Shown here piece by piece: positions 26,239-35,033 of a stretch of 64,000 nucleotides of DNA. Under the pieces are notes generated by a model. It did no database searches. It worked only from the letters and a program-made list of their open reading frames with translations, and had not been told where the DNA came from. The position numbers and the translations under genes were made by a program. Each line of letters starts with the position of its first letter. The first letter of the stretch is position 1. Source of the DNA: Jiella mangrovi (GTDB lineage Bacteria > Pseudomonadota > Alphaproteobacteria > Rhizobiales > Rhizobiaceae); assembly GCF_017815135.1 (NCBI RefSeq), contig NZ_JAGJCF010000002.1, positions 124,001 through 188,000 of the forward strand. The letters are read 5' to 3'.

Positions 26239-26783
26239 CGCGCCGCCTCGAACTGCTTCTTCAACGTATTCTTGAAGAGATACTGCACGCCCCGCTCCCA
26301 GCTCTCGTCGGTGTTCGAGCGAATGTCGGCGCTGCCTCTGGCGACCGGTTTACCGGTTTTGACGTCGAAGGCGAAGGCATTGATGTTGAGGATGAGGTTG
26401 GAGACCTTCTGGACGGTCCCGACCACGGCGATGTCCGCCCCGACCTCGCCGGCAAATTTCAGCGCGCAGTTGCCGCAATTCTGGAGATTGGCGTCCTCGG
26501 CCTGTCTGGCGACCGGGCCGGTATCGACAAGCTCGTAACCGTCGAGCCCGGCGATGTCCTTGCGCAGCATCGGCGCCATGCGGGCGAGCCGTGCCTCCTG
26601 AGCGGCGTCCTTGCCCATCATCGAGCCTTCCAGGCTGGAATCGACCAGCTGAAAATCGAACACCGCGACCTTCTCTCCTGCCGCCGCCGCCGGTCCAGCC
26701 ATGCATACCGCGAGGACAACAACGGGAAAAAATCTCCCTTGCCTGACAAGGTCTCGTCCGCGACACATCGTAGACGCAAACAT
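26235..26783 (-). CDS. Secreted DUF3280-type protein
   Basis: 182 residues with a strong ribosome site (GGGAGGGG) before ATG 26783. A signal peptide is clear (FFPVVVLAVCMAGPAAAAG), so the mature protein is periplasmic. The mature start KVAVFDFQLVDSSLEG, then CGNCALKFAGEVGADIAVVGTVQKVSNLILNINAF and the ending GVQYLFKNTLKK, match DUF2380/DUF3280 proteins, which resemble the TolB N-terminal or lipoprotein-like alpha/beta fold. The family is common next to PQQ-dehydrogenase genes, but its role is unknown. It opens the minus-strand cofactor run and is divergent from the ABC binding protein gene, 126 bases apart. Confidence 0.82.
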   Translation of the reverse strand: MFASTMCRGRDLVRQGRFFPVVVLAVCMAGPAAAAGEKVAVFDFQLVDSSLEGSMMGKDAAQEARLARMAPMLRKDIAGLDGYELVDTGPVARQAEDANLQNCGNCALKFAGEVGADIAVVGTVQKVSNLILNINAFAFDVKTGKPVARGSADIRSNTDESWERGVQYLFKNTLKKQFEAAR

Positions 26784-26909
26784 TCGGCCCCTCCCTGAAT
26801 GTGGTGTGCGGTGCCCGGGATCAGTGATAGCGCATCGGGCGGGAGGAGCAATGATGGCAGCGGCTCGGCAGTCAGCCGTCCACCGCAGCCGAATGCGGGA
26901 GGAAATCTG

Positions 26910-28190
26910 ATGTTCGACCTTTATCGCCCGGGGCGCAGCCTCGCGCCGCTCGCCCTGGCATGGCTGGCGGCTCTATCCATGAGCCTCCCGGCAGCAGCGC
27001 AGGGCACCGGCGAGACCGCCGCCCCGGCGGCAAAAGCGGCGGCGCCTGCAAACCCGGCACAGAAACAGCTCCAGACGATCCGCATCGGCTACCTGCGCAG
27101 CTATGAGCGGACCCTTGCCCTCTCCGTCCTCGACATTCCGCCCGAAGATATCGGCCTTGCCGGCGCCAAGGTGGCAATCAAGGACAACGACACCACCGGC
27201 TCCTTCATGGGCCAGAAATTCGTCCTCGACGTCGTCACTCTCAAACCCGGCGACGACATCACCGGCCCGATGCAGAAGCTCCTGGCCGATGGCGACCACT
27301 ACATCGTCACCGATCTCTCGGCCGAGGACACGCTGAAGGCGGCCGATCTCGCCAAGGAAAAGGACGCGATCATCCTCAATGCCGGGGCCGAGGCGGACAG
27401 CCTGCGCAATGACGACTGCCGGGCCAACATGTTCCACACCGCCCCGTCCCGCTCGATGCTGACCGACGGCCTGGCGCAGTATCTGATGTGGAAGCAGTGG
27501 CGGAACTGGGCGCTCGTCGAGGGCGAACATCCCAATGATCAGCTTTTCGCCGAAGCCCTGAAGCATTCGGCCAAGAAATTCGGTGGCAAGATCGTCGCCG
27601 AGAAGGTCTTCAAGGATGCGGGCGGCGCGCGCGCCACCGATTCCGGCCAGGCGCTCGTCCAGCGGCAGATCCCGGTCTTTCTGCAGGATCTGCCGGATTA
27701 CGATGTCCTGCTCGTCGCCGACGAGAGCGAGGTGTTTGGAACCTACATCCCCTGGCGGACCTGGATCCCGCGCCCTGTTGCGGGCACCGCCGGCCTCGTT
27801 CCCGGTTCCTGGCATCCGGCCAGCGAGCAGTGGGGCGGCGCGCAGATCCAGAATCGCTTCGAGGACGCGGCCGGCCGGCGCATGGAACCCAAGGACATGC
27901 AGGCCTGGACGGCGGTGCGCGTCATCGGCGAGGCCGCCTCCCGGACGAACTCGACCGACCCGGAAAAGATCGACGCCTTCATCCGCTCGAAGGACTTCAC
28001 CGTCGCCGCCTTCAAGGGCCAGCGCCTGACCTTCCGGGACTGGGACTGGCAGCTGCGCCAGCCTGTCCTTCTCGGCACGGAGAACTCCGTCGTCACGGCA
28101 TCGCCCCAGGAAGGCTTTCTGCATCAGGTCTCCGAACTCGACACACTCGGGACGGATCGGCCGGAAACGACCTGCAAGTTCGACAAGTGA
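26910..28190 (+). CDS. ABC transporter periplasmic binding protein, PQQ-dehydrogenase/lanthanide-associated type
   Basis: About 426 residues from ATG 26910, with GGGAGGAAA upstream. The signal peptide ends in SLPAAAQG. The mature protein is a type I periplasmic binding fold related to branched-chain amino acid receptors (IRIGYLRSYERTLALSVLDIP, and a late block RVIGEAASRTNS). It matches the substrate-binding component of the PQQ-dependent alcohol dehydrogenase system ABC transporter. Similar genes form part of the lanthanide utilisation and transport locus in Methylorubrum. It is separated from the ATPase and permease genes (33342-34987) by regulators and other secreted proteins. The ligand is unproven. 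Confidence 0.82.
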   Translation: MFDLYRPGRSLAPLALAWLAALSMSLPAAAQGTGETAAPAAKAAAPANPAQKQLQTIRIGYLRSYERTLALSVLDIPPEDIGLAGAKVAIKDNDTTGSFMGQKFVLDVVTLKPGDDITGPMQKLLADGDHYIVTDLSAEDTLKAADLAKEKDAIILNAGAEADSLRNDDCRANMFHTAPSRSMLTDGLAQYLMWKQWRNWALVEGEHPNDQLFAEALKHSAKKFGGKIVAEKVFKDAGGARATDSGQALVQRQIPVFLQDLPDYDVLLVADESEVFGTYIPWRTWIPRPVAGTAGLVPGSWHPASEQWGGAQIQNRFEDAAGRRMEPKDMQAWTAVRVIGEAASRTNSTDPEKIDAFIRSKDFTVAAFKGQRLTFRDWDWQLRQPVLLGTENSVVTASPQEGFLHQVSELDTLGTDRPETTCKFDK

Positions 28191-28228
28191 TGGTTTCGTC
28201 GCAGAACAGGCGGTAGCCGCCAATAGCT

Positions 28229-28371
28229 CGTCATCCCGGGCTTGACCCGGGATCCATTCCAAACCGCCGAAACCGCCATGACCGTTTTTCACTAAGACAT
28301 TGATTTCTAAGCATCGAAGAGGGGAAATTCGACGGAAGAGGAATGGATCCCGGGTCAAGCCCGGGATGACG
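28229..28371. repeat. Palindromic intergenic element type A, copy 1
   Basis: A perfect 32-bp inverted repeat, 28229-28260 against 28340-28371, encloses a 79-base spacer. The arms contain CCCGGGCTTGACCCGGG and TCATCCC/GGGATGA ends. The same element, including part of the spacer, recurs at 32950-33092. It lies between the binding protein gene and the histidine kinase gene. The rest of the 28191-28668 gap (28372-28668) shows no gene. Confidence 0.9.
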
Positions 28372-28668
28372 AAGTCTCGAGTTTCGCGCCTTCTCTTCGG
28401 CCCGCTCGTTCCATGACACCGAAGGAGACCCATCCAAGAGGCGCAAAATTATTGCGGCCTCAATCCTGAGGACAGCGAGGCTCCCGCCTTTCCCGCCTTC
28501 CTGAACCGTCGATAGTGCTCGCAAAGCGATTTCCGCGATCGAAACGAACACCGTTCCGCGCTATGGAAAGCGGCTGTCGGAGGAAAGAACGGGCGACTTG
28601 CGGTTCATGGCACGAAGGGGACACAACCGGGTCGAGATGAGCGCTGGCGTGAGCCGGGCATTCGTTCC

Positions 28669-30078
28669 ATGTCGCTGAAGGCGCGCCTTGCTTTGACACT
28701 GACGGTCGCCTTCGTCGCGATCGTCATCATCGGCGCGGTGCTGACCTTCTTTCAGGCGCGCGAGAATATCCACACCGAGCTTCAGGCCGCCCGCAGCGTC
28801 GCGGCCAACCGCGTCGCCCAACTCGTCGCCGAGCTGCCCGCCTCGCGCGACGTGAGAGGCAAGCTCGCCGGCTTCGTTCGCACCTTCAACGGCGACCGGC
28901 GGGTCAAGATCCTGCTGATCGATTCACTCGGTGTCATCCGCGACCAGTCGGTCATGGCGAAGGATTTCGGCGCCTTGCCAGACTGGTTCGTGAAGCTTCT
29001 TTCTCCCGATCCCTCGACGACCGTCATGCCGCTGACGGCGGCCTCCGAGCCGATCACCTCGGCGGCGATCCTCGTCGATCCGCGCAACGAACTCGCCGCT
29101 GCCTGGCTCGATCTGTTGACCTCCCTCAGCCTCCTGGTGCTGTTCCTGGCGATCGCCTTCGGAGCGGTCTGGATCGTCGCCGACCGGGCCCTGAGGCCGC
29201 TCACCGCCATCCAGGACGCCTTCGCGCGCATCGGTGGCGGCGACTATTCGGCCAAGGTCGTGCCGCGCGGGCCACCGGAAATCCGCGAGCTGGCGGGCGG
29301 GCTGAACACCATGACGGATCGTCTCGAGGCGATTTCGAGCCGCAATCGCCGGCTCTCGGACCGGCTCCTGCATCTGGAGGACGAGGAGCGCGCCGGGCTC
29401 GCCCGCGATCTCCACGACGACATCGGTCCGCTGCTCTTTGCCATCGACGTCGACGCCTCCGGCATCAGGCGAATGGCACAGACGTCGCCGCCGGGCGCCA
29501 TCGTGGAGCGCGCCGGGGCGATCGTCGCGGCCGCCCACGCGGCCCGCAAGGAACTGAAGCGCATCCTCGGCAATCTGCGGCCCGGCGCGACGTCGGGGCT
29601 CGGACTGAAGGGGGCCATCGAGGAGATGGTCGCCGACCTTCAGTCGCGCCACGGCGGTGTCGATTTCGATCTCGACCTTTGCGACGGAGACTTTGGCGCG
29701 ACGGTCGAAACCCTGGTCTACCGTGCCGTGCGCGAAGCCGTGACCAACGCCCTGCGTCATGGCGAGCCCGGCGCGATCGCCATTATGGTCGAAGACCGCG
29801 CAGGGCAGCTGGCCTTCGAGGTCACTGACGATGGCGGCGGCCTCGCCGATGCGGAGCCGGGCACAGGTTTCGGCCTCGTCGGCATGCGCGAGCGCGTGGA
29901 GGCCGCTGGCGGGGTCATGCGGATCGAGGAGATCGGCCGGCCGCGCGGCGTCAAGGTGAGCGGATCGGTGCCGCTCGCCGGCCGTATGGTTGCAGAAAAG
30001 ACCAGCCAGGCTGATAGAATCATCCTCGACGAGGCGGCCGCCAAGGGCGCCATGACAGCATTGAAGGACGAACGATGA
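28669..30078 (+). CDS. NarX/LiaS-type membrane sensor histidine kinase (HisKA_3)
   Basis: 469 residues. Membrane helices at about 8-27 and 148-172 bracket a periplasmic sensor of about 120 residues, followed by a HAMP region (LRPLTAIQDAFARIGGGDYS). The dimerisation domain has DEERAGLARDLHDDIGPLL with the phosphorylated His at about residue 249. The ATPase domain has VREAVTNALRHG and DDGGGLADAEPGTGFGLVGMRERVE. The type matches MxaY/FlhS-like kinases that control methanol and formaldehyde oxidation, but the signal is unknown. Its stop overlaps the response regulator start (ATGA). Confidence 0.92.
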   Translation: MSLKARLALTLTVAFVAIVIIGAVLTFFQARENIHTELQAARSVAANRVAQLVAELPASRDVRGKLAGFVRTFNGDRRVKILLIDSLGVIRDQSVMAKDFGALPDWFVKLLSPDPSTTVMPLTAASEPITSAAILVDPRNELAAAWLDLLTSLSLLVLFLAIAFGAVWIVADRALRPLTAIQDAFARIGGGDYSAKVVPRGPPEIRELAGGLNTMTDRLEAISSRNRRLSDRLLHLEDEERAGLARDLHDDIGPLLFAIDVDASGIRRMAQTSPPGAIVERAGAIVAAAHAARKELKRILGNLRPGATSGLGLKGAIEEMVADLQSRHGGVDFDLDLCDGDFGATVETLVYRAVREAVTNALRHGEPGAIAIMVEDRAGQLAFEVTDDGGGLADAEPGTGFGLVGMRERVEAAGGVMRIEEIGRPRGVKVSGSVPLAGRMVAEKTSQADRIILDEAAAKGAMTALKDER

Positions 30079-30710
30079 AGCTCCTGATCGTCGACGACCA
30101 CAAGGTGGTTCGGGACGGGATTCGCCGGCTGATCGAGGGGTTGGCGGTGAGCGCCATCGCCGAAGCCGAAAGCCCGTCCGATGCGCTTCGCGAGTTTCGC
30201 GGCCTGCGCCCGGACGTCACCATTCTCGACATCAACCTGAAGAACGGCAGCGGCCTCGACGTCCTGCGCCGCCTGAGGGCAGATGATCCGAAGGCGAGGA
30301 TCGTCGTCTTCTCGATGTATTCCGACGTCGTCTACGCCGTCTCGGCGCGCCGCGAGGGCGCACTCGGCTATGTCTCGAAAAGCGCTCCCTCCGACGAGCT
30401 GCTCGTCGCTCTGGAGAAAGCGCTTGCGGGCGAAACTTACGTCGACAGCGAGACCTCCGCGCTGATGAAAGACCATACGAGCCGCGAAACCGGCGTCTCC
30501 GATCTCACCCGCCGCGAACTGCAGATCCTCCACATGCTCGGCGACGGCCGGAGCCTGTCGGAGATCGCCGATGGCCTTGGCGTCGCCTACAAGACCGTCG
30601 CCAACACCTCGACCCGGATGAAGGAAAAGCTCGGCGTCGAGCGCACCTCCGACCTCGTCCGCTTCGCGCTGGAAACCAAGGGCGGACGGATGCTCGGCAG
30701 CGGTGAGTGA
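30075..30710 (+). CDS. NarL/LuxR-type response regulator
   Basis: 211 residues. The receiver domain has LLIVDDHKVVRDGI and the phospho-acceptor Asp52 in VTILDINLKNGSG; the conserved Lys follows in GYVSKSAPSDEL. The LuxR-type DNA-binding domain is SDLTRRELQILHMLGDGRSLSEIADGLGVAYKTVANTSTRMKEKL in the C-terminal third. It partners the kinase just upstream. It resembles MxaX/FlhR, so the likely targets are the flanking PQQ/C1 genes. Confidence 0.93.
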   Translation: MKLLIVDDHKVVRDGIRRLIEGLAVSAIAEAESPSDALREFRGLRPDVTILDINLKNGSGLDVLRRLRADDPKARIVVFSMYSDVVYAVSARREGALGYVSKSAPSDELLVALEKALAGETYVDSETSALMKDHTSRETGVSDLTRRELQILHMLGDGRSLSEIADGLGVAYKTVANTSTRMKEKLGVERTSDLVRFALETKGGRMLGSGE

Positions 30711-30724
30711 GCTCTTGGGCCATT

Positions 30725-30741
30725 ACGGGAAGTAGTCCCGT
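30725..30741. promoter_or_regulatory. Inverted repeat ACGGGA-N5-TCCCGT, possible operator
   Basis: A perfect 6-bp inverted repeat with a 5-base centre lies 14 bases after the response regulator stop and about 130 bases before the PepSY gene. It is followed by an AT-rich stretch (GAAATTTATAAGC). It could be a binding site for the adjacent NarL-type regulator, or a small hairpin that ends the regulator transcript; no T-run follows, which favours the first. Inference only. Confidence 0.35.
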
Positions 30742-30867
30742 TGCTGGCACGGAAATTTATAAGCTAGCAATTGAATTGCCGTCGCCCCTCGCGGCTTGTC
30801 TCTCCCAAGGGCAAGGCGTGGGGGACGGCGGGCACCGGCAAACGGGACGGGAGGCTCGAAAATTGCC

Positions 30868-31137
30868 ATGATCAGGCCAATGGCATTCATCGTCGCATTC
30901 GCGCTGACGGCGGGCTCGGCCCTTGCTGAGGAATCCGAGACGATCGAAGACATGGCTTCGGCCGGCGAGGTGGCGAAGGTTCAGGAAACGCTGGCAAAGA
31001 TCGGCTGCAAGGCACCCGCCGTCGAGAAGGAGAGCGACGATCTCTTCGAGATCGATGATGCGACCTGCGACATCGGGCAATACGACTTCAAGCTGAATGG
31101 CGACTACAAGATCATGGTGATGTCGATCGACGAATGA
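30868..31137 (+). CDS. Small secreted PepSY-like protein
   Basis: About 89 residues from ATG 30868 (in-frame ATG also at 30880). The signal peptide is MAFIVAFALTAGSALAEE. The mature domain of about 65 residues, with VAKVQETLAKIGCKAP, DDLFEIDDATCDIGQYDFKLNGDYKI and an acidic end, follows the PepSY pattern and holds two cysteines that could form a disulfide. Small PepSY proteins in methylotrophs include the lanthanide-binding lanpepsy of Methylobacillus, so an acidic metal-binding role is plausible in this cluster but unproven. Confidence 0.75.
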   Translation: MIRPMAFIVAFALTAGSALAEESETIEDMASAGEVAKVQETLAKIGCKAPAVEKESDDLFEIDDATCDIGQYDFKLNGDYKIMVMSIDE

Positions 31138-31200
31138 CCCGTCGCATCGGCTGAGACGCTGCCCGGCCGCATCAGGCGACGGGCTCATGGGAGGAACGAT

Positions 31201-32175
31201 TTGAGACGTCTGTCCGCCGCGGCCCTCGCCGCGCTTCTCGCGATGTCGGCCAGCCCCGCCTTCGCCTACAAGGTCTTCGTGTCGAACGAAAAGGGCAACG
31301 ACATCACGGTGCTCGATTCGGATAAGGATTTCGCGGTCGTCGACACCTTCAAGGTCGGCCAGCGCCCGCGCGGCATCGCGATCAGCCCCGACGGCTCGGC
31401 GCTCTATGTCTGCACCAGCGACGACGACACCATCCAGGAATACGACACCAAGACCCACAAATTCGTCCGCACCCTGCCGTCGGGCCCCGATCCCGAGCTC
31501 CTCGTCGTCTCGCCGAGCGGCGACCAGCTTTATGCCGCCAATGAGGACGACAATCTGGTCACCGTCATCGACCTGAAGACCGGCGGACGCCTCGCCGAGA
31601 TTCCGGTCGGCGTCGAGCCGGAAGGAATGGGCGTCTCGCCCGACGGCAAGACCATCGTCAACACGTCGGAAACGACGAACATGGCCCATTTCATCGATCG
31701 CGACAGCCAGCAGATCACCGCCAACGTCCTGGTCGATTCCCGTCCCCGCTTTGCCCAGTACAAGAAGGACGGCTCGGAGATCTGGGTCTCCGCCGAGATC
31801 GGCGGCACCGTCTCGGTGATCGACGCGGCCACCAAGCAGATCACCCACAAGATCACTTTCGACATCCCAGGCATCCGCTCCGAGGCGATCCAGCCGGTCG
31901 GCATCCGCATCACCGACGACGGCGCCAAGGCCTATATCGCACTCGGGCCGGCCAACCGCGTCGCGGTGGTCGACACCAAGACCTACGAGGTCGAGGAATA
32001 CCTGCTCGTCGGCCAGCGCGTCTGGCAGCTCGCCTTCTCGCCCGACCAGAAATACCTCTTCACCACCAATGGCCTGTCCAACGACGTGACGATCATCGAC
32101 GTCGCCGACGACAAGGCCGTCAAGTCCGTGCAGGTGGGGCAGCAGCCCTGGGGCGTCGCCGTGACACCGAACTGA
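31201..32175 (+). CDS. PQQ-catabolism-associated YVTN beta-propeller protein
   Basis: 324 residues from TTG 31201, with GGGAGGA at good distance. The signal peptide ends at SASPAFA. About seven repeats of the YVTN type follow, seen as VFVSNEKGNDITVLDSD, LYVCTSDDDTIQEYDTKT, LYAANEDDNLVTVIDLKT, IWVSAEIGGTVSVIDAAT and LFTTNGLSNDVTIIDVAD. This matches the propeller protein that always travels with the PQQ-dehydrogenase-associated ABC transporter. It is periplasmic; its ligand is unknown. The TTG start may keep expression low. Confidence 0.9.
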   Translation: MRRLSAAALAALLAMSASPAFAYKVFVSNEKGNDITVLDSDKDFAVVDTFKVGQRPRGIAISPDGSALYVCTSDDDTIQEYDTKTHKFVRTLPSGPDPELLVVSPSGDQLYAANEDDNLVTVIDLKTGGRLAEIPVGVEPEGMGVSPDGKTIVNTSETTNMAHFIDRDSQQITANVLVDSRPRFAQYKKDGSEIWVSAEIGGTVSVIDAATKQITHKITFDIPGIRSEAIQPVGIRITDDGAKAYIALGPANRVAVVDTKTYEVEEYLLVGQRVWQLAFSPDQKYLFTTNGLSNDVTIIDVADDKAVKSVQVGQQPWGVAVTPN

Positions 32176-32201
32176 GATACCTATTTTCGGGAGGGAAAAT
32201 C

Positions 32202-32837
32202 ATGAAATCACCCTGGCTCGCTCTGATGGCGGCGCTCTTCGGCATTGGCGTCGTCGTGGCGCCGACCGGCTCGGCCTTCGCCCAGGCCGGCGATGACGAC
32301 GACGATGCGAAACCCGCCGCCACTCAAACCATGGCGGCCGACGATGACGACGATGACGACGACGCGGGCCGTGGCGCCGACATGGTGCCGGCCGGTGACG
32401 GGCTGACGATCCCGCCGGGCTCGGAGCTGATGCCGGCGGCGGCGCTCAATGGCGACCAGATCGGCCTGCCGAAGAAGAGCCTCTCCTCGCAGATCGTCAC
32501 GCCGCTCATTCTCGGCGAGGGCGGCAAGCCGTTCACGGTGAACCACACGGACTTCTACCTCAGGGCGGGCCAGGCCTATCGCTGGGACATCAAGTCCGAG
32601 GGCGACATCGAGTACAAGTTCAACGCGCCGGACTTCTTCCGCAATGTCTGGATGAACCAGATCGTCATCGACGATCTCGAAGTCCACATGGCGGGCGCGC
32701 CGGCCTGGCTGGAATATGATTCCCACGGCACCATCACCGTGCAGTTCCAGACCGTCCGCCCCGGCCGCTACGAATGGAATGTCGGCGGCCTCGACGCCGA
32801 GCACGAGATGAAGGGCACGATCACCGTCGTGCCGTGA
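32202..32837 (+). CDS. Secreted aspartate-rich cupredoxin-fold-like protein
   Basis: 211 residues. A signal peptide (LFGIGVVVAPTGSAFAQ) is followed by two aspartate runs of 5 and 8 residues around positions 31-55, then a C-terminal domain of about 110 residues with KPFTVNHTDFYLRAGQAYRWDI and VQFQTVRPGRYEWNVGG, resembling a cupredoxin beta-sandwich. The mature protein has no cysteine, so a blue-copper site is absent. The Asp clusters are suited to bind calcium or lanthanide ions. It lies in the ABC cluster next to the propeller gene, and a metal-carrier role is inferred. Confidence 0.72.
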   Translation: MKSPWLALMAALFGIGVVVAPTGSAFAQAGDDDDDAKPAATQTMAADDDDDDDDAGRGADMVPAGDGLTIPPGSELMPAAALNGDQIGLPKKSLSSQIVTPLILGEGGKPFTVNHTDFYLRAGQAYRWDIKSEGDIEYKFNAPDFFRNVWMNQIVIDDLEVHMAGAPAWLEYDSHGTITVQFQTVRPGRYEWNVGGLDAEHEMKGTITVVP

Positions 32838-32949
32838 GGCGCGGCGGGGCAGGAGCGATGGGTGCTTGACCGCACTCGTCGAGCGGGGCGCTAGCCTCGG
32901 GCTCGCCCCGTCCGCCGTGTGTGCAGAACGCGCGAACACAGAGCGGCTT

Positions 32950-33092
32950 CGTCATCCCGGGCCTGCCCCGGGATCCATTCCAAATCGCCGGAACCGCGGT
33001 GACGATCCATTGTCAAGACATTGATCTTGCTGCGCTTAAAAGGAAGAACTCAACGGTTGAGGAATGGATCCCGGATAAAGTCCGGGATGACG
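32950..33092. repeat. Palindromic intergenic element type A, copy 2
   Basis: Second copy of the element at 28229-28371: arms at 32950-32981 and 33061-33092 match copy 1 except for a few substitutions, and the spacer is also related (shared AAGACATTGAT). The arms are less perfectly paired than in copy 1. It separates the Asp-rich protein gene from the ABC ATPase gene. The remaining bases of the 32838-33341 gap show no gene. Confidence 0.88.
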
Positions 33093-33341
33093 AAGTTTCA
33101 GTGGTCGCGAGGATTTCGGCCACCCATGAAGGCCATGGGAAAATGGGAGGCCATGTTTCAAGACGGTTGGCCTGTGCTGACTATGGCTGCGCGCATGGGA
33201 TGACCCTGCCAGTGTGCGCCGCCAAATAGACAGCATCTCCCCGCATCTGCACTATGTCATCCTCCAAGGGAGGCTGGCATCGAGACTTGCATCAGGCCCG
33301 CGGTGGATCTCTCGCCAAGCCGGAAAGAACGAAGACCGACA

Positions 33342-34135
<794 letters not shown>

Positions 34136-34139
<4 letters not shown>

Positions 34140-34987
34140 GCGAGACCCCCGTGGAGCACGCCCACCCTGCCCCGATCCGCCGCGGCTTTCCGCTTTCGGC
34201 CTATCTCATCTGCGCCGGCGGTATCGTGTGGCGTGAAGCGCTGCGCTTCATTCATCAGCGCGAGCGCTTCGTCTCGGCGCTGGTGCGCCCGCTCCTGTGG
34301 CTGTTCATCTTCGCCGCCGGCTTCCGCCAGGTGCTCGGCGTCTCGATCATCGCGCCCTATCAGACCTACATCCTCTACGAGGTCTATATCGCACCCGGCC
34401 TCGTCGGCATGATCCTCCTCTTCAACGGCATGCAGTCCTCGCTCTCGATGGTCTACGACCGCGAGACCGGGACGATGAAGACGCTGCTGGTCTCGCCGCT
34501 GCCGCGCTGGTTTCTCCTGGTCTCGAAGCTTTTCGCCGGCGTCGCGGTCGGCGTCGTCCAGGTCTATGTGTTCTTCGGCATTGCCTGGTTCTGGGAGGTG
34601 CAGCCGGAGCCGCCGGGCTATCTGACCGCCCTGCCGGCGATCATTCTCGCCGGGCTGATGCTGGGGGCGCTCGGTATGCTGCTCTCCTCGCTGGTCCAGC
34701 AGCTGGAGAATTTCGCGGGCGTCATGAACTTCGTGATCTTCCCGATGTATTTCGCCTCTTCGGCGCTTTATCCGCTCTGGCGGGTGCAGGAATCGAGCCC
34801 ACTGCTCTACCGGATCTGCCAGTTCAATCCGTTCACCCACGCCGTCGAGCTCATTCGATTCGCGCTCTATCAGCAGCTGAACGGTCAAGCATTGCTGATC
34901 GTTCTCGGCTGCACGGTGGTCTTTCTCGGCGGGGCGATCATCGCCTATGATCCCGCGAGAGGACTGATCAGCCGCAAGCGCCAATAG
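34136..34987 (+). CDS. ABC-2 type permease, PQQ-dehydrogenase/lanthanide-associated type
   Basis: About 283 residues with six predicted membrane helices. Family blocks are MVYDRETGTMKTLLVSPLPRW and MNFVIFPMYFASSALYPLW, typical of ABC-2 membrane proteins, and the sequence matches the PedC-like permease of the alcohol/PQQ cluster. ABC-2 permeases mostly export, yet this system has a binding protein, so direction of transport is an open question. ATG 34136 is coupled to the ATPase stop. Confidence 0.9.
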
Positions 34988-35033
34988 GCGAGGCGCGTTG
35001 CAAGAGGCCAAACAGATCTCGGGAGGATGCATT

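Noticed and set aside
26910-28190. Branched-chain amino acid uptake receptor
   Set aside because: The fold is shared, but the cluster has an ABC-2-type permease and PQQ-linked genes rather than LivHMGF partners.
30744-30765. Sigma-54-like promoter (TGGCAC) before the PepSY gene
   Set aside because: The -24 half is present but the -12 GC element is missing at the required spacing.
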